A stretch of 64,000 nucleotides of DNA from Spirochaetota bacterium. GTDB lineage: Bacteria; Spirochaetota; UBA4802; UBA5368. The notes beneath the pieces were generated by a model. The model saw only the letters and a program-made list of their open reading frames with translations. It ran no database searches and was not told where the DNA came from. Shown piece after piece: positions 53,891 to 62,754 of the stretch; position 1 is the first letter of the stretch; each line of letters starts with the position of its first letter. The stretch is from assembly GCA_004297825.1 (NCBI GenBank), contig SCSX01000069.1, forward strand, positions 62,001 to 126,000. The letters run 5' to 3'. The position numbers and the translations under genes are program-made.

Positions 53891-54407
53891 CGCTTGCGAC
53901 CCTGTAGATGGTATCGATGTCGGCGAGTTTGCCGTAGCCAAGGTCGCCGCAGGCGACCCTGCCCTCCGCGGGCTCGACGAAGCGCACGCCCCATGCCGTC
54001 AGGCGGTCGATATTGGCCTGTACGGCGGGGTGCATCCACATGTTCGGATTCATTGCCGGCGCCATGAGCACCGGACAGGTCACGGAAAGAAAGGTCGTGC
54101 TCAGGAGATCGTCGGCGATGCCGTTCGCGAATTTACCGATAATGTTCGCCGTGGCGGGCGCCACGACCATGAGCGCAGCGTCTTCCTTGAGCTCGATATG
54201 GCCCATGGCGCGCCTGTCGTCGACGAACGTCTGCGTGTAGACGGGGTTTCCCGAAAGCGTTTCAAGCGTGAGCGGCGTCACCAGCCTGGTCGCGTTCTCC
54301 GTGAGCACGCAATGGACCGAGTGACCGGCCTTCACAAAGAGCCGCACCAGCTCGCAGGCTTTGTAGGCCGCGATAGACGACGATACACCTAGTATGATTT
54401 TTTTCAT
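53874..54407 (-). CDS. coaC: Phosphopantothenoylcysteine decarboxylase, stand-alone
   Basis: 177-residue flavoprotein equal to the N-terminal half of CoaBC. Motifs: ILGVSSSIAAYKACELVRLF, HIELKEDAALMVVAPATANIIGKFANGIADDLLST (with the active-site histidine) and the substrate clamp APAMNPNMW. It decarboxylates phosphopantothenoylcysteine to phosphopantetheine. It is coupled to mutL by an ATGA overlap and overlaps coaB. Confidence 0.94.
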   Translation of the reverse strand: MKKIILGVSSSIAAYKACELVRLFVKAGHSVHCVLTENATRLVTPLTLETLSGNPVYTQTFVDDRRAMGHIELKEDAALMVVAPATANIIGKFANGIADDLLSTTFLSVTCPVLMAPAMNPNMWMHPAVQANIDRLTAWGVRFVEPAEGRVACGDLGYGKLADIDTIYRVASDVLEK

Positions 54408-56200
54408 GAGCGCCTGAACATCCTCTCGATATCTTTTTTTCCCATTTTGTAAAGAAACGGCCTGCCGTGCGGGCAGCGAAGATCGTGCCTCCCCGAAAGG
54501 GCCTCGGAGGTGAGACGTTCCGCCTCGTCCATGGAGAGCGCATCCCCCGCCCTCCTGGCCGCGTGACAGGCGACCGTCTCGGCGGCGCGACCCTCGATGT
54601 CCGCCTCCGTCCCGTTCTTCAAGGCCTCCACCAGGTCTCTGAAAAAGGTATCCATATCCGCTCTTCCCAGCGCAGCGGGCACGCCCCTCACCACCACAGA
54701 GTGGTCCGGGAACGGGTCTATGTCAAATCCAATTTCGCCCAGCCGCTCCCGGTGCTCGATGACCGAATCATATTCCTCAATTGAGAGCGCCAGGACGTGC
54801 GGAAAAATGAGCTCCTGCGTGACCTCCTCTTCCGTGCGGCTCATGATGCGGTCGTAGATGATGCGCTCGTGCGCCGCGTGGAAATCCATGACATGGAGCG
54901 CCCCCTCGCTCTCGAACACGATGTAACTCGCGAACGCGACGCCCAGCACCCTGAACCCGTCCCGGGCTGCCGCGTCATGCACGCCCGGATTTCCCTCGCG
55001 CACGAAAAGGCCGGGCGCAACGTGCAGCGGATCGATCGGGGGAACCAGGAGCGCATCCGCCCCCGCGGGCGACGGGTATACCTGGAACGATTCCTGCCCG
55101 GCCGCGCGTTCACCGGTTCCGTGCGCATCTTCCGCGTCGTACGATGAAGGGGGGCGCGGTATCTGGGCGTCGGGCCCGGCGGCCTGCCTGAACGCCCTGC
55201 CCGTGAGCCGATGCGCGGTCCGGTCGAGCGCCTTCCGGCACAGTCCCTGGATGAGCGAGTCGATGTAGCGCTGGTCGAAAAATTTGATCTCGCGCTTGGC
55301 CGGATGAATATTGACGTCGATAAGCCCGGGGTCCACGTCGAGAAAAAGTATCGCTGCCGGGTGCCGCCCCCGGGGGGCGATTGCCTCGTATCCCCGCGAC
55401 AGGAGAAAACCCATGTATCGGTACTCGACCAGGCGGTCGTTCACGAACAGCACCTGCATCGAGCGCGACGACTTGAGGAAGTCCGGCGCGGACAGGAACC
55501 CGTGTATCGACGCCCTGATGTCGCTCAGCCTTTCGTGGTAGAGGCTCCCGGTGACGCCCTTGCCGTATATTTGTTCGATCCTCTCTCCCACGCTCCCCGA
55601 GACCTCGAGCGCAAGCTCGCGCTTCCCGTCGCTCACCAGGGTGAAACGCACCGACGGGTGCGCCAGCGCGATCTTCAGGAACACGCTCTTGATATTTTTT
55701 ATTTCTGCGGCCCGCCCCTTCAGGAATTTTTTTCGCGCGGGCGTATTATAGAAGAGGTTCTCGACTATCACCATCGTGCCGCGGGGACCTGCGTAGTCGC
55801 CCATGTCTATGGAACCTTCCCGGCAGAGCAGGCGCCCTCCCAGGGGCGCGTCCCCGGTGCGGGACAGGATGGTGAGTCTCGATATGGCCGATATGCTGGA
55901 GAGGGCCTCCCCCCTGAAACCGAAGGTTTGGATCGTTTCGATATCGCCGGCGGTGCGTATCTTGCTCGTGGCGTGCTCCATGACCGAGAGGGGAATATCG
56001 TCGCGCACGATTCCTTCGCCGTTGTCCCTGACGGCGATTTTTTTGAGCCCGGCCTCCGCGATCTCGACCTCGATCTCCCCGGCATGCGCGTCCAGGGCAT
56101 TTTCCAAAAGCTCTTTCACTACGGAAAACGGGCCTTCCACCACCTCGCCCGCGGCGATGGTGCGCTTCACATGGTCGGGGAGTAATTCTATCCTGTTCAC
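54404..56200 (-). CDS. mutL: DNA mismatch repair protein MutL
   Basis: 598 residues, normal length. GHKL ATPase: ELLENALDAHAGEIEVEI, VRDNGEGI, TFGFRGEALSSISAIS. A linker of about 80 residues precedes the C-terminal dimerisation domain. The metal-binding endonuclease motif, usually DQHAxxExxxxE, reads DFHAAHERIIYD here, and CPHGRPF is kept near the end. So the nicking activity may be altered. It is first or second in a leftward run with coaC and coaB, an arrangement independent of mutS. Confidence 0.96.
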   Translation of the reverse strand: MNRIELLPDHVKRTIAAGEVVEGPFSVVKELLENALDAHAGEIEVEIAEAGLKKIAVRDNGEGIVRDDIPLSVMEHATSKIRTAGDIETIQTFGFRGEALSSISAISRLTILSRTGDAPLGGRLLCREGSIDMGDYAGPRGTMVIVENLFYNTPARKKFLKGRAAEIKNIKSVFLKIALAHPSVRFTLVSDGKRELALEVSGSVGERIEQIYGKGVTGSLYHERLSDIRASIHGFLSAPDFLKSSRSMQVLFVNDRLVEYRYMGFLLSRGYEAIAPRGRHPAAILFLDVDPGLIDVNIHPAKREIKFFDQRYIDSLIQGLCRKALDRTAHRLTGRAFRQAAGPDAQIPRPPSSYDAEDAHGTGERAAGQESFQVYPSPAGADALLVPPIDPLHVAPGLFVREGNPGVHDAAARDGFRVLGVAFASYIVFESEGALHVMDFHAAHERIIYDRIMSRTEEEVTQELIFPHVLALSIEEYDSVIEHRERLGEIGFDIDPFPDHSVVVRGVPAALGRADMDTFFRDLVEALKNGTEADIEGRAAETVACHAARRAGDALSMDEAERLTSEALSGRHDLRCPHGRPFLYKMGKKDIERMFRRS

Positions 56201-56261
56201 GAGTAAACTCCGGTTCGGGGCGGATGTCGGCCGGAATGAACCCCCGGCCTGAAAGCGCGCG

Positions 56262-57002
56262 TTACGAAAGTACCTGTTCTACCAGCGCGGGGAGGGTGGT
56301 CCCCGCCATGCCCTGGATGAAGACATCGGTGATGGAATTCGTGAGTCCCGTCGATTCGAGATTTATCTCGATGACCTTGGCGCCGCGCTGCTTGGCCGAG
56401 AAGGGAATGCTGCTCGCGGGATATACCACCGCGGAGGTTCCGATCACGAGGACGACATCGGCGGCGCGCGACTGCGTTTCGGAGTCGCGGAGGGCCTGGG
56501 CGGGGATCATTTCCCCGAAGAACACGACGCTCGGCTTAAGCACCTTTCCACAGGAATGACAGCGGGGCGGATTTCCGTTCAGGGTGAATTCATCCGCACT
56601 ATAGCTGGCCCCGCACCAGATGCAGTCAAGGAGATGGGCGTTCCCGTGGAATTCAATAACGTTGCGGCTCCCTGCGGACTGGTGGAGGTTGTCGATATTC
56701 TGGGTTATGATCGATTTCAATAAATTGTTCCGCTCGAGCGTCGCGAGCGCGACATGGGCGGGGTTGGGCCTGGCCCCCGAGGTGAGCGCCATGAGCTCGT
56801 AAAGCATCCGCCATATCTTGTCGGGATCCCTGCGAAAATTATCGATATGCGCGTATTCCATGGGATCGTACTTCTGCCACAGGCCGCAGGCGCCCCTGAA
56901 ATCCGGAATCCCGCTCTCGACGGAAATTCCCGCGCCGGTGAGCGCGATGCAGTGCCGGGAATGCTTGATTATTTCCGCGGCCTGCTGATAGGACTGATCC
57001 AT
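56262..57002 (-). CDS. SIR2-family NAD-dependent deacylase
   Basis: 246 residues of bacterial sirtuin. NAD site [18 protein letters not shown], catalytic region [22 protein letters not shown], zinc cysteines CIWCGASY and [17 protein letters not shown], and [15 protein letters not shown]. It removes acyl groups from lysines, consuming NAD. The start chosen has AAAGGAG upstream; an in-frame ATG nine codons earlier has none. It lies 61 bases upstream of mutL on the same strand. Confidence 0.95.
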   Translation of the reverse strand: MDQSYQQAAEIIKHSRHCIALTGAGISVESGIPDFRGACGLWQKYDPMEYAHIDNFRRDPDKIWRMLYELMALTSGARPNPAHVALATLERNNLLKSIITQNIDNLHQSAGSRNVIEFHGNAHLLDCIWCGASYSADEFTLNGNPPRCHSCGKVLKPSVVFFGEMIPAQALRDSETQSRAADVVLVIGTSAVVYPASSIPFSAKQRGAKVIEINLESTGLTNSITDVFIQGMAGTTLPALVEQVLS

Positions 57003-57076
57003 GGGGCTTCTCCTTTTCTGTACAACCACACTACATATGTTAACTTATTCGTTTTCGGGCGTCAAGAGAAAAATGC

Positions 57077-57214
57077 TCATCGCCGGTTCGCGCAATCCTT
57101 GACCCCGCATCCCTCGCACCTGCACGCGTCACGCGAGCGAATCTCCCTCCTGATCTTGTAAAAAACGAAAAATCCGGCCGCAACGCACGCTATGATAACT
57201 CCCGCTTCCTGCAT
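57077..57214 (-). CDS. Small Cys-rich membrane protein (FeoB-associated-like)
   Basis: 45 residues: one N-terminal TM helix (AGVIIACVAAGFFVFYKI), a basic stretch and a Cys-rich tail CRCEGCGVKDC. This is the size and layout of FeoB-associated Cys-rich membrane proteins (PF12669), which may bind metal at the membrane; no feoAB is in the window. The start has GGGGAGAA upstream. The open frame extends far further 5', but without coding character. Confidence 0.6.
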   Translation of the reverse strand: MQEAGVIIACVAAGFFVFYKIRREIRSRDACRCEGCGVKDCANRR

Positions 57215-57438
57215 TGTAGTTCTCCCCGTTGCCGTCCCGGCGTCCTTTCCCGGCTTCCGCATCGCGATCATCACCGGACATCGCAGGCGGAAGCCTGCGT
57301 GATGAATATAACCCGCCCCGTGAAAATTATCAAGCGCGGGCTTTGGCGCCGATATTTTCCGTTTCCTGAAAAATTTTTCGGTTTTCCCGCCTGCCGATCG
57401 TATGAAGAGTAACAACATTCACACAAGGAGAGAGCGAG

Positions 57439-57804
57439 ATGCAAAATTACACTACGGCCACCATCGAGGGCTATGTAACCCACGATCCGGTGCTGCGTAC
57501 CACCAAGACCGGGAAGAACATCTGCCTGTTCTCGGTGGCGATCAACCATTTTTCCAACCCGGATTCTTCTCCCCGCGTATCGTTCATCGATATCGAGACA
57601 TGGGAAAAGACCGCCGACCTGTGTGCCAAGAGCGTCGCCAAGGGCAAGCACATCCTGGTCGCGGGAAGCCTCCGGCAGGACAGGTGGGAGGGAAAGGACG
57701 GAAAGACGCAATCGAAGCTGAAGCTCGTGGGCACCCAGGTGCGCTTCCTGGATCCGTCCAGGGAGGGCAAACCAGCCGTACAGGAGGCAGCCCAGCCGCG
57801 CTGA
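57439..57804 (+). CDS. ssb: Single-stranded DNA-binding protein, short, no acidic tail
   Basis: 121 residues covering one OB fold: NYTTATIEGYVTHDPVLRTTKTGKNICLFSVAINH, then FIDIETWEKTADLCAKSVAKGKHILVAGSLRQDRWEGKDGK. Typical SSBs end in an acidic tip such as DDDIPF that recruits repair partners; this one stops after VQEAAQPR. It may therefore be a secondary SSB, with a full-length copy elsewhere. The ribosome site is AAGGAGAG. Not linked to rpsF/rpsR as main ssb genes often are. Confidence 0.88.
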   Translation: MQNYTTATIEGYVTHDPVLRTTKTGKNICLFSVAINHFSNPDSSPRVSFIDIETWEKTADLCAKSVAKGKHILVAGSLRQDRWEGKDGKTQSKLKLVGTQVRFLDPSREGKPAVQEAAQPR

Positions 57805-57813
57805 GTCTTCCGA

Positions 57814-57842
57814 AGGGCGGCATGCGCACTGCATGCCGCCCT
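57814..57842 (+). terminator. Hairpin downstream of ssb
   Basis: Twelve perfect pairs (AGGGCGGCATGC / GCATGCCGCCCT) with a five-base loop, ten bases past the stop codon. The following sequence is pyrimidine-rich but not a clean T-run. Confidence 0.7.
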
Positions 57843-57876
57843 CCTCCCTTCAGTTGACTTGTTGCTTTTCTCTCAT

Positions 57877-57960
57877 TGTCATTTCGAACCCGGCCTTTTC
57901 GGGTGAGAAATCTTAGCCCCCGTATACGCTTTAAGATTTCTCCCTGCGGTCGAAATGACA
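57877..57960. repeat. 84-bp inverted-repeat element (TGTCATTTCGA type)
   Basis: Outer arms TGTCATTTCGA / TCGAAATGACA and inner arms GAGAAATCTTA / TAAGATTTCTC are both perfect. This resembles the widespread TGTCATTTCGA...GAGAAATCT intergenic repeats, thought to be non-autonomous mobile or REP-like elements. Confidence 0.85.
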
Positions 57961-58147
57961 GTTTTACAACAACTCTAGACTCTAGTATTGTCCCGTAACC
58001 CGCATGCGGCATAAGGCTTTAATACTCATATGGCGCCGATTCACCGCCGCCCGACGATATTCTTACCCATCAGGAAAACCCCTTTCCGGAACTTTTTTTG
58101 GACTTGCGAAAATAATATGATATATTCTGCGATTACGAGGATATCCG

Positions 58148-59374
58148 ATGCGCGATTTTTCCGGCGATAAGATTAACCGCACCACGAGGTTCGCGTCCCC
58201 CGAGCGTAGCGGCAACGACGCCATCAGGGCCGAGCATGAGCTCGTGCGCTCCCTTGAGCGATTCGAACAAATCTTCAATTCCATTTCAGCCGTAGCCGCG
58301 GTCATCAACGAAAACCGGCAGATAATCTACGCCAACCGTGAATTCCTGAAAATGCTCGGCACCGACGATCTCAGCAGTGTCCTGGGAAAACGGCCCGGCG
58401 AAACCCTCCAGTGCATCCACGCGGAAACCGGGGAGTACGGCTGCGGTACCGCGGAATCGTGCCGCGTGTGCGGCGCGGTGCACGCGGTCCTCGAATGCCG
58501 GGAGTCCGGCGCGCCGGTCGTTCGCGAGGCACGGATAAGCGCGATCACCGACGGGAGGCCCGTCTCCCTGGATATGCTCGTAACCGCGACGCCGTTCCCG
58601 TTCGACGGGAGGCGCTTTATCGCCGTAACCTTCCGGGACATAGGACCGCAGAAGCACCGGGAGAAGCTCGAGCACATCTTCTTCCACGACATCCTCAATA
58701 CGGTGGCCACGCTTAAATCCGCGCTCAATCTTGTCACGCTGCACGAGGACGGGGCGAAGAAATCGGAATTCATTTCCATGGCACACAAAATCTGCGAATC
58801 GCTGCTCGATGAAATAGAATCGCAGCACAAGCTCATCGATGCGGAAAATAACGCCCTGCGGGTCCAGCCGAGGGCGTTCGGTTCCATCGAGATACTTCGC
58901 GAGGTCGCGGGGAGATACGACCTGAACGCGGGCTACTCCGAAAAAGAAATTATTCTCGATGACGGGTCCCGTGACGAGATGATATTCGGCGACCCGGTCC
59001 TCGTGCGAAGGATTCTCATCAACATGCTCAAGAACGCGCTCGAGGCGACGCCGGCAGGCGGCGCGGTTACAATGGGATGTCGCGCGATGAATGAAACCGT
59101 CCGCTTCCATGTGCACAACGCCGGGGTCATTCCGCGGGACGCGCAGCTCCAGGTTTTCCAGCGCTCCTTTTCGACAAAGGGCAGCAACCGGGGGTTCGGG
59201 ACCTACAGCATGAGGCTGCTCGCGGAACACTACTTGAAGGGGAAGGTTTATTTCGAATCCTCGGAATCGGGCGGAACGACTTTTTTCCTGGAGATACCGG
59301 TTGATTTCCCGGCGTTTGCCGAGGGACCGGGCGAAAGCGCGGACGGGGGCGCCGATACGCGTCTTCCCGGCTAA
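58148..59374 (+). CDS. PAS histidine kinase with cysteine cluster in PAS domain
   Basis: 408-residue cytoplasmic kinase. The PAS domain (about residues 35-165) holds an insertion with C89, C99, C105, C108 and C117 in the context LQCIHA, YGCGTAESCRVCGAV. This pattern recurs in a group of PAS kinases and could bind metal, Fe-S or heme. The phospho-acceptor box is unusual (FFHDILNTVATL, His180), and the ATPase has INMLKNALEATPAGG and RGFGTYSMRLLAEHY. No receiver and no adjacent regulator. The ribosome site is GAGG. Confidence 0.88.
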   Translation: MRDFSGDKINRTTRFASPERSGNDAIRAEHELVRSLERFEQIFNSISAVAAVINENRQIIYANREFLKMLGTDDLSSVLGKRPGETLQCIHAETGEYGCGTAESCRVCGAVHAVLECRESGAPVVREARISAITDGRPVSLDMLVTATPFPFDGRRFIAVTFRDIGPQKHREKLEHIFFHDILNTVATLKSALNLVTLHEDGAKKSEFISMAHKICESLLDEIESQHKLIDAENNALRVQPRAFGSIEILREVAGRYDLNAGYSEKEIILDDGSRDEMIFGDPVLVRRILINMLKNALEATPAGGAVTMGCRAMNETVRFHVHNAGVIPRDAQLQVFQRSFSTKGSNRGFGTYSMRLLAEHYLKGKVYFESSESGGTTFFLEIPVDFPAFAEGPGESADGGADTRLPG

Positions 59375-60171
59375 CCCAGCACCTCTTTCACAATCCCCGC
59401 AAGAACCTCTGGCCTGTCGCTCACAATGGCGTCCACGCCGGACTTGAGGAGCCTTCTCATATCTTTCTCCTCGTTCACGGTCCACACGTGCACCCGCAGC
59501 CCCTTCCTGTGTGACACGTCGATAAACGCGTCGCTGGCGATATTTGAAGGCCCCAGGAATTCGGGAACCTGCAGCGCGTCGCCGGCGAACCTGTTTTTCA
59601 TGAACAGGAGCCCGGCCCTGAAAAGAAAATAATACCAGAGGGCCTCCCCGAGGGAGAACGAAGTGGCCATTCCGGGAATGGCCTTGCGCACGGCCCGGAG
59701 ATTGGGCGTGTATTCGGAAGCCGTGAGCACCCGGTCCGCCGCCCCGCAGCGCCCGATGATCGCGGCATAGTGCTTCACCTGCGCAGCGTTTTTCGTTTTA
59801 AGGTCGATATTGAATCGCGTGTCGGGAAAGCTGGTGAGCATCTCCTCGAGCGTCATAAAGGTGATGCCCTTTCCCCTCCAGGGGAAGGTCGTTCCGCCGT
59901 CAGGGCTGAAGCGGTAGGCCGCGTCGAGCTTCTTCAATTCTTCAACGGTGCGCTCCGCGATGGGTCCGCCGCCGTCCGATACGCGTTCGAGCTCCCCGTC
60001 GTGCGCGATCACGAAATTGCGGTCCTTCGTGAAATGGATGTCGGTCTCGATCACGTCGGCGCCCGACTCGATCGCCTTTCTGAACGAGAGCTCGGTGTTT
60101 TCAGGATATGCCCCGGACGCGCCCCTGTGCGCGATGACCCTGGGCTCCGGTATAAAAAAATGCCTGTCCAT
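59371..60171 (-). CDS. Glycerophosphodiester phosphodiesterase
   Basis: 266 residues of GDPD TIM-barrel type: VIAHRGASGAYPENTELSFRKAIESGADVIETDIHFTKDRNFVIAHD contains the catalytic histidines and metal ligands, and LRVHVWTVNEEKDMRRLLKSGVDAIVSDRPE closes the barrel. It hydrolyses phospholipid headgroup diesters to glycerol-3-phosphate and an alcohol. No signal peptide, so it acts in the cytosol (UgpQ-like). Its 3' end overlaps the convergent PAS kinase by four bases. Confidence 0.95.
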   Translation of the reverse strand: MDRHFFIPEPRVIAHRGASGAYPENTELSFRKAIESGADVIETDIHFTKDRNFVIAHDGELERVSDGGGPIAERTVEELKKLDAAYRFSPDGGTTFPWRGKGITFMTLEEMLTSFPDTRFNIDLKTKNAAQVKHYAAIIGRCGAADRVLTASEYTPNLRAVRKAIPGMATSFSLGEALWYYFLFRAGLLFMKNRFAGDALQVPEFLGPSNIASDAFIDVSHRKGLRVHVWTVNEEKDMRRLLKSGVDAIVSDRPEVLAGIVKEVLG

Positions 60172-60188
60172 GGCAACCCCCGTCGGAT

Positions 60189-61085
60189 TTACTCCGCGAT
60201 AATTATATCATTTATGGTATAAAGCATGCTTTTAAAAGACAGGGGAATCGCGTCCGCGGTCCCGCCCTCCTTCATCGCCTGTATATGCAGGTGCGGTTCA
60301 AGGCTGTTCCCCGAATTCCCTGCGCGCCCCAGGAGCTGACCGCGTTTCACGATGTCGCCCTTATTTACTTTCACGCTTCCCCGCGCGAAATGCGCCAGGA
60401 GAACAAGGCGACCGTCCGCAAGGAGCAGGACGTGGTTTCCGGGGCCCAGCGCCTCGTCCGCCGCGGGCGGGATATTGTCCCGCACGCCGTCACGCGCATC
60501 GAGCACCGTCGCGTCAAGGGGGCTGTACACGGGTTCGCCGTACACCATGTAATCCGCGCAATCCCCGGGGAGTATGCCGGCCGCGCGCCTCCCGCGATCG
60601 TCCAGCTTCACGATATCGAGCGCATAACGCGACCCCGGTTGCATCGCGTGAAAGGGATTCCCGACGAGGCTCGCGCCCCCCTGGTACACGAGGTATTCTC
60701 CCCCACGAAGCGGAAAATCCATTTCAAGGCGATCGCCTCCGGCGTACGCACCGCGGGCAAGATCGATATTGAGAACGAAAAACAGGATGATCGCCGCGAG
60801 CTTTGAAGCGGCCCATCTGTCCAGGCGGGCCGCACGGCCCGCCGAAAAATCCGCCCGCCGGAACGATATGAGCACCGTCGCGGCGTAGCACACGAGGGGG
60901 ACGTGCCGCAGGGAATGCCCGATCACGCCCCAGGACCCCGCGAGCGCGGTCAGCAGCACCGGGCCGAAAGCCGCCGCGCAATTCAGGAACCATTCGCGGC
61001 GGTCGACGGGGCGGGTCCGGAGAAGCATAATTATTCCTGCGGCGGGAAGCAGTATCGTGAGCAGGGAGATGACGTAGATTATCAT
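60189..61085 (-). CDS. Membrane-anchored M23-family peptidase-like protein
   Basis: 298 residues. Three to four N-terminal TM helices (IYVISLLTILLPAAGIIMLL, FGPVLLTALAGSWGVIGHSL, LAAIILFFVLNIDLARG) are followed by a C-terminal LytM/M23-like domain with SRYALDIVKLD, PVYSPLDATVLDARDGV, LAHFARGSVKVNKGDIVKRGQLLGRAGNSGNSLEPHLHIQ. The HLH motif is kept, but the first HxxxD ligand region reads RYALD, so zinc binding may use another residue or be lost. A role in cell-wall remodelling is the family expectation. Confidence 0.75.
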   Translation of the reverse strand: MIIYVISLLTILLPAAGIIMLLRTRPVDRREWFLNCAAAFGPVLLTALAGSWGVIGHSLRHVPLVCYAATVLISFRRADFSAGRAARLDRWAASKLAAIILFFVLNIDLARGAYAGGDRLEMDFPLRGGEYLVYQGGASLVGNPFHAMQPGSRYALDIVKLDDRGRRAAGILPGDCADYMVYGEPVYSPLDATVLDARDGVRDNIPPAADEALGPGNHVLLLADGRLVLLAHFARGSVKVNKGDIVKRGQLLGRAGNSGNSLEPHLHIQAMKEGGTADAIPLSFKSMLYTINDIIIAE

Positions 61086-61236
61086 GCGAATTCCGTGGAG
61101 TCCGATTCCCCGTTTTTAGGGTGGTGATTTCCCAGCGTCAACACAAATAGGTCGTCCGCACGGAATATTTATACATGCGAATGCGCGCACATGCGGACCC
61201 GGACCGGCCGTGATCTATGCGCCCGGATGTTTCCGG

Positions 61237-62751
61237 TCAGCGCTTTATCTTCCCCGGCAGGCGATACGAGTATTTTTTCCTGAGGATGGATTCCGTGATG
61301 AAGCGGTCGATCCGGCGGGCGAACTGGTAAAATTTCCAGATGAAGGCGTCCCCGGAATAGTACTTATCGACCTCCTCGCGGGTTATCGCGCCGCCCGTTA
61401 TGCCCAGTCTGTCTATGAACGCGTTCGCCATGGGAATGAAGTGCGGTATGAGCCCGGGCATTTGTTCCTTATGGAGGTTCGCGATGATGTCCACGATGAC
61501 GAGCCTGAGGTCGTAATAGCGATCGAGCACCTCCTGGAGGAAAAACCTGCGGACTACCCAGCGCAGGAACGAGGGCGTGGTCATGATGAACACCTCGGGA
61601 TTCATCTGCTCGCGGCCTTCCTTCCTGAACAGGGGCGTGCTGGTGTCGATGTAGAACATCCCGTCGCCCTCATGCACGTAGTTAAGCGCGCCGCCCTTCG
61701 AATCAAGCACCCAGTTCGAGAGCTGTCCGTCGATACCGATCCTCACCCCGCCGCCCCGGGCGTTGAAGGCAAACACCTTTTCGAGCTCCCTGAGCACCAT
61801 GAAAAACAGGCGTTTCGCGTTTTCCGTATCGAGCCTGCGAAGGAGAACGTGCGCGACGAAATCGGGATTGATGCGCGCCTGCCCCGCGTACACGGTGAGC
61901 GCGCCGGCGTAGTCGAAGCGCGAAAGCGCCTGCTCGGGGACCGCTATGCCCATGGCGACGAGCAGCGCGCGGTACTCGCGGTAGGCGGCGTCGTAGCGGT
62001 CGACCTCCTCACGGGACGGAAAGGGGGGCATGCGCTTCCATACCCATTTGCTCCCCTCCACCCGCTGGAGCTCGAAGCTGCGGTCGAGCACCCTTCCCTT
62101 CACCATGCTCATCACGGTCGAGATCTCGCCGTATCCCAGAATCGAAAGCTCGCCGCCCTCGCGGTAGTGTCCCCGGAAATCCTTCCGGAAACGCGCGTAA
62201 AGCGCCGTATCCTTCTGCAAGTTTTCCCGGATCACATCGAAGAGCTGTATCATTTCCCACAGCGTATCGATATCGGCTTTCGAGAGCACGAGCGCCTCCA
62301 TGTCGGTTCCGATACGGCCCATGGTGGGAAGGTAACGCTCCAGGTAGGGGATGCGGTCGCAGGCAAGCCTTTCCAATCGCTCCCCGGGACCAAAGAAGAG
62401 CTCGTAGAGATGATTCACCGAGGGAACGCTCGCGATTGTGGCGGAGAGAAAGTGGTTGAACCGGAGGCGGTCAATGGCGCACAACGCGCGATCCGCCTCC
62501 TGGATCGCCCCGGCCTCCTCTTTTTTCCCGAAGATCCCCGCAAGGATATCTATCGCGCCTTTAGACAGCGAGGGGTTCCGAAGCCGGTAGTCTTCGCCGT
62601 CCTTCCGCCACAGGAGATCGAACGAGTCCCTCATGCGGATAATCTCCGCGTTCACCGAGGCGCGCTTCATGAACGACAGGCGTTTCTTCTTAAACTTATG
62701 CGCGCGCTCGATCGCGTCGACGAGCGCGTGTATGTCCGTAAAGCGTTCCAT
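61237..62751 (-). CDS. Predicted kinase-fold protein of unknown function
   Basis: 504 residues, no signal or TM helices. I do not recognise a named family with certainty (DUF6206-like is possible), but kinase-fold landmarks can be read in order: a glycine loop LGYGEISTVM (205-214), a lysine in WVWKRM (239), a catalytic-loop-like IGIDGQLSN (D341, N346), and a metal-site-like FYIDTSTP (D369). This matches the HGDxxxxN...iDfe order of aminoglycoside-phosphotransferase/RIO-type kinases. The ~200-residue N-terminal part is helical. It starts three bases after the aminotransferase stop, so both work in one pathway. Confidence 0.5.
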   Translation of the reverse strand: MERFTDIHALVDAIERAHKFKKKRLSFMKRASVNAEIIRMRDSFDLLWRKDGEDYRLRNPSLSKGAIDILAGIFGKKEEAGAIQEADRALCAIDRLRFNHFLSATIASVPSVNHLYELFFGPGERLERLACDRIPYLERYLPTMGRIGTDMEALVLSKADIDTLWEMIQLFDVIRENLQKDTALYARFRKDFRGHYREGGELSILGYGEISTVMSMVKGRVLDRSFELQRVEGSKWVWKRMPPFPSREEVDRYDAAYREYRALLVAMGIAVPEQALSRFDYAGALTVYAGQARINPDFVAHVLLRRLDTENAKRLFFMVLRELEKVFAFNARGGGVRIGIDGQLSNWVLDSKGGALNYVHEGDGMFYIDTSTPLFRKEGREQMNPEVFIMTTPSFLRWVVRRFFLQEVLDRYYDLRLVIVDIIANLHKEQMPGLIPHFIPMANAFIDRLGITGGAITREEVDKYYSGDAFIWKFYQFARRIDRFITESILRKKYSYRLPGKIKR

Positions 62752-62754
62752 GGC

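Larger units (their letters stand above)
57805..58147. other. Intergenic with terminator hairpin and repeat, no gene seen
   Basis: 343 bases between ssb and the PAS kinase, containing a hairpin after ssb and an 84-bp inverted-repeat element, both listed separately. No coding frame is credible. Confidence 0.7.
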
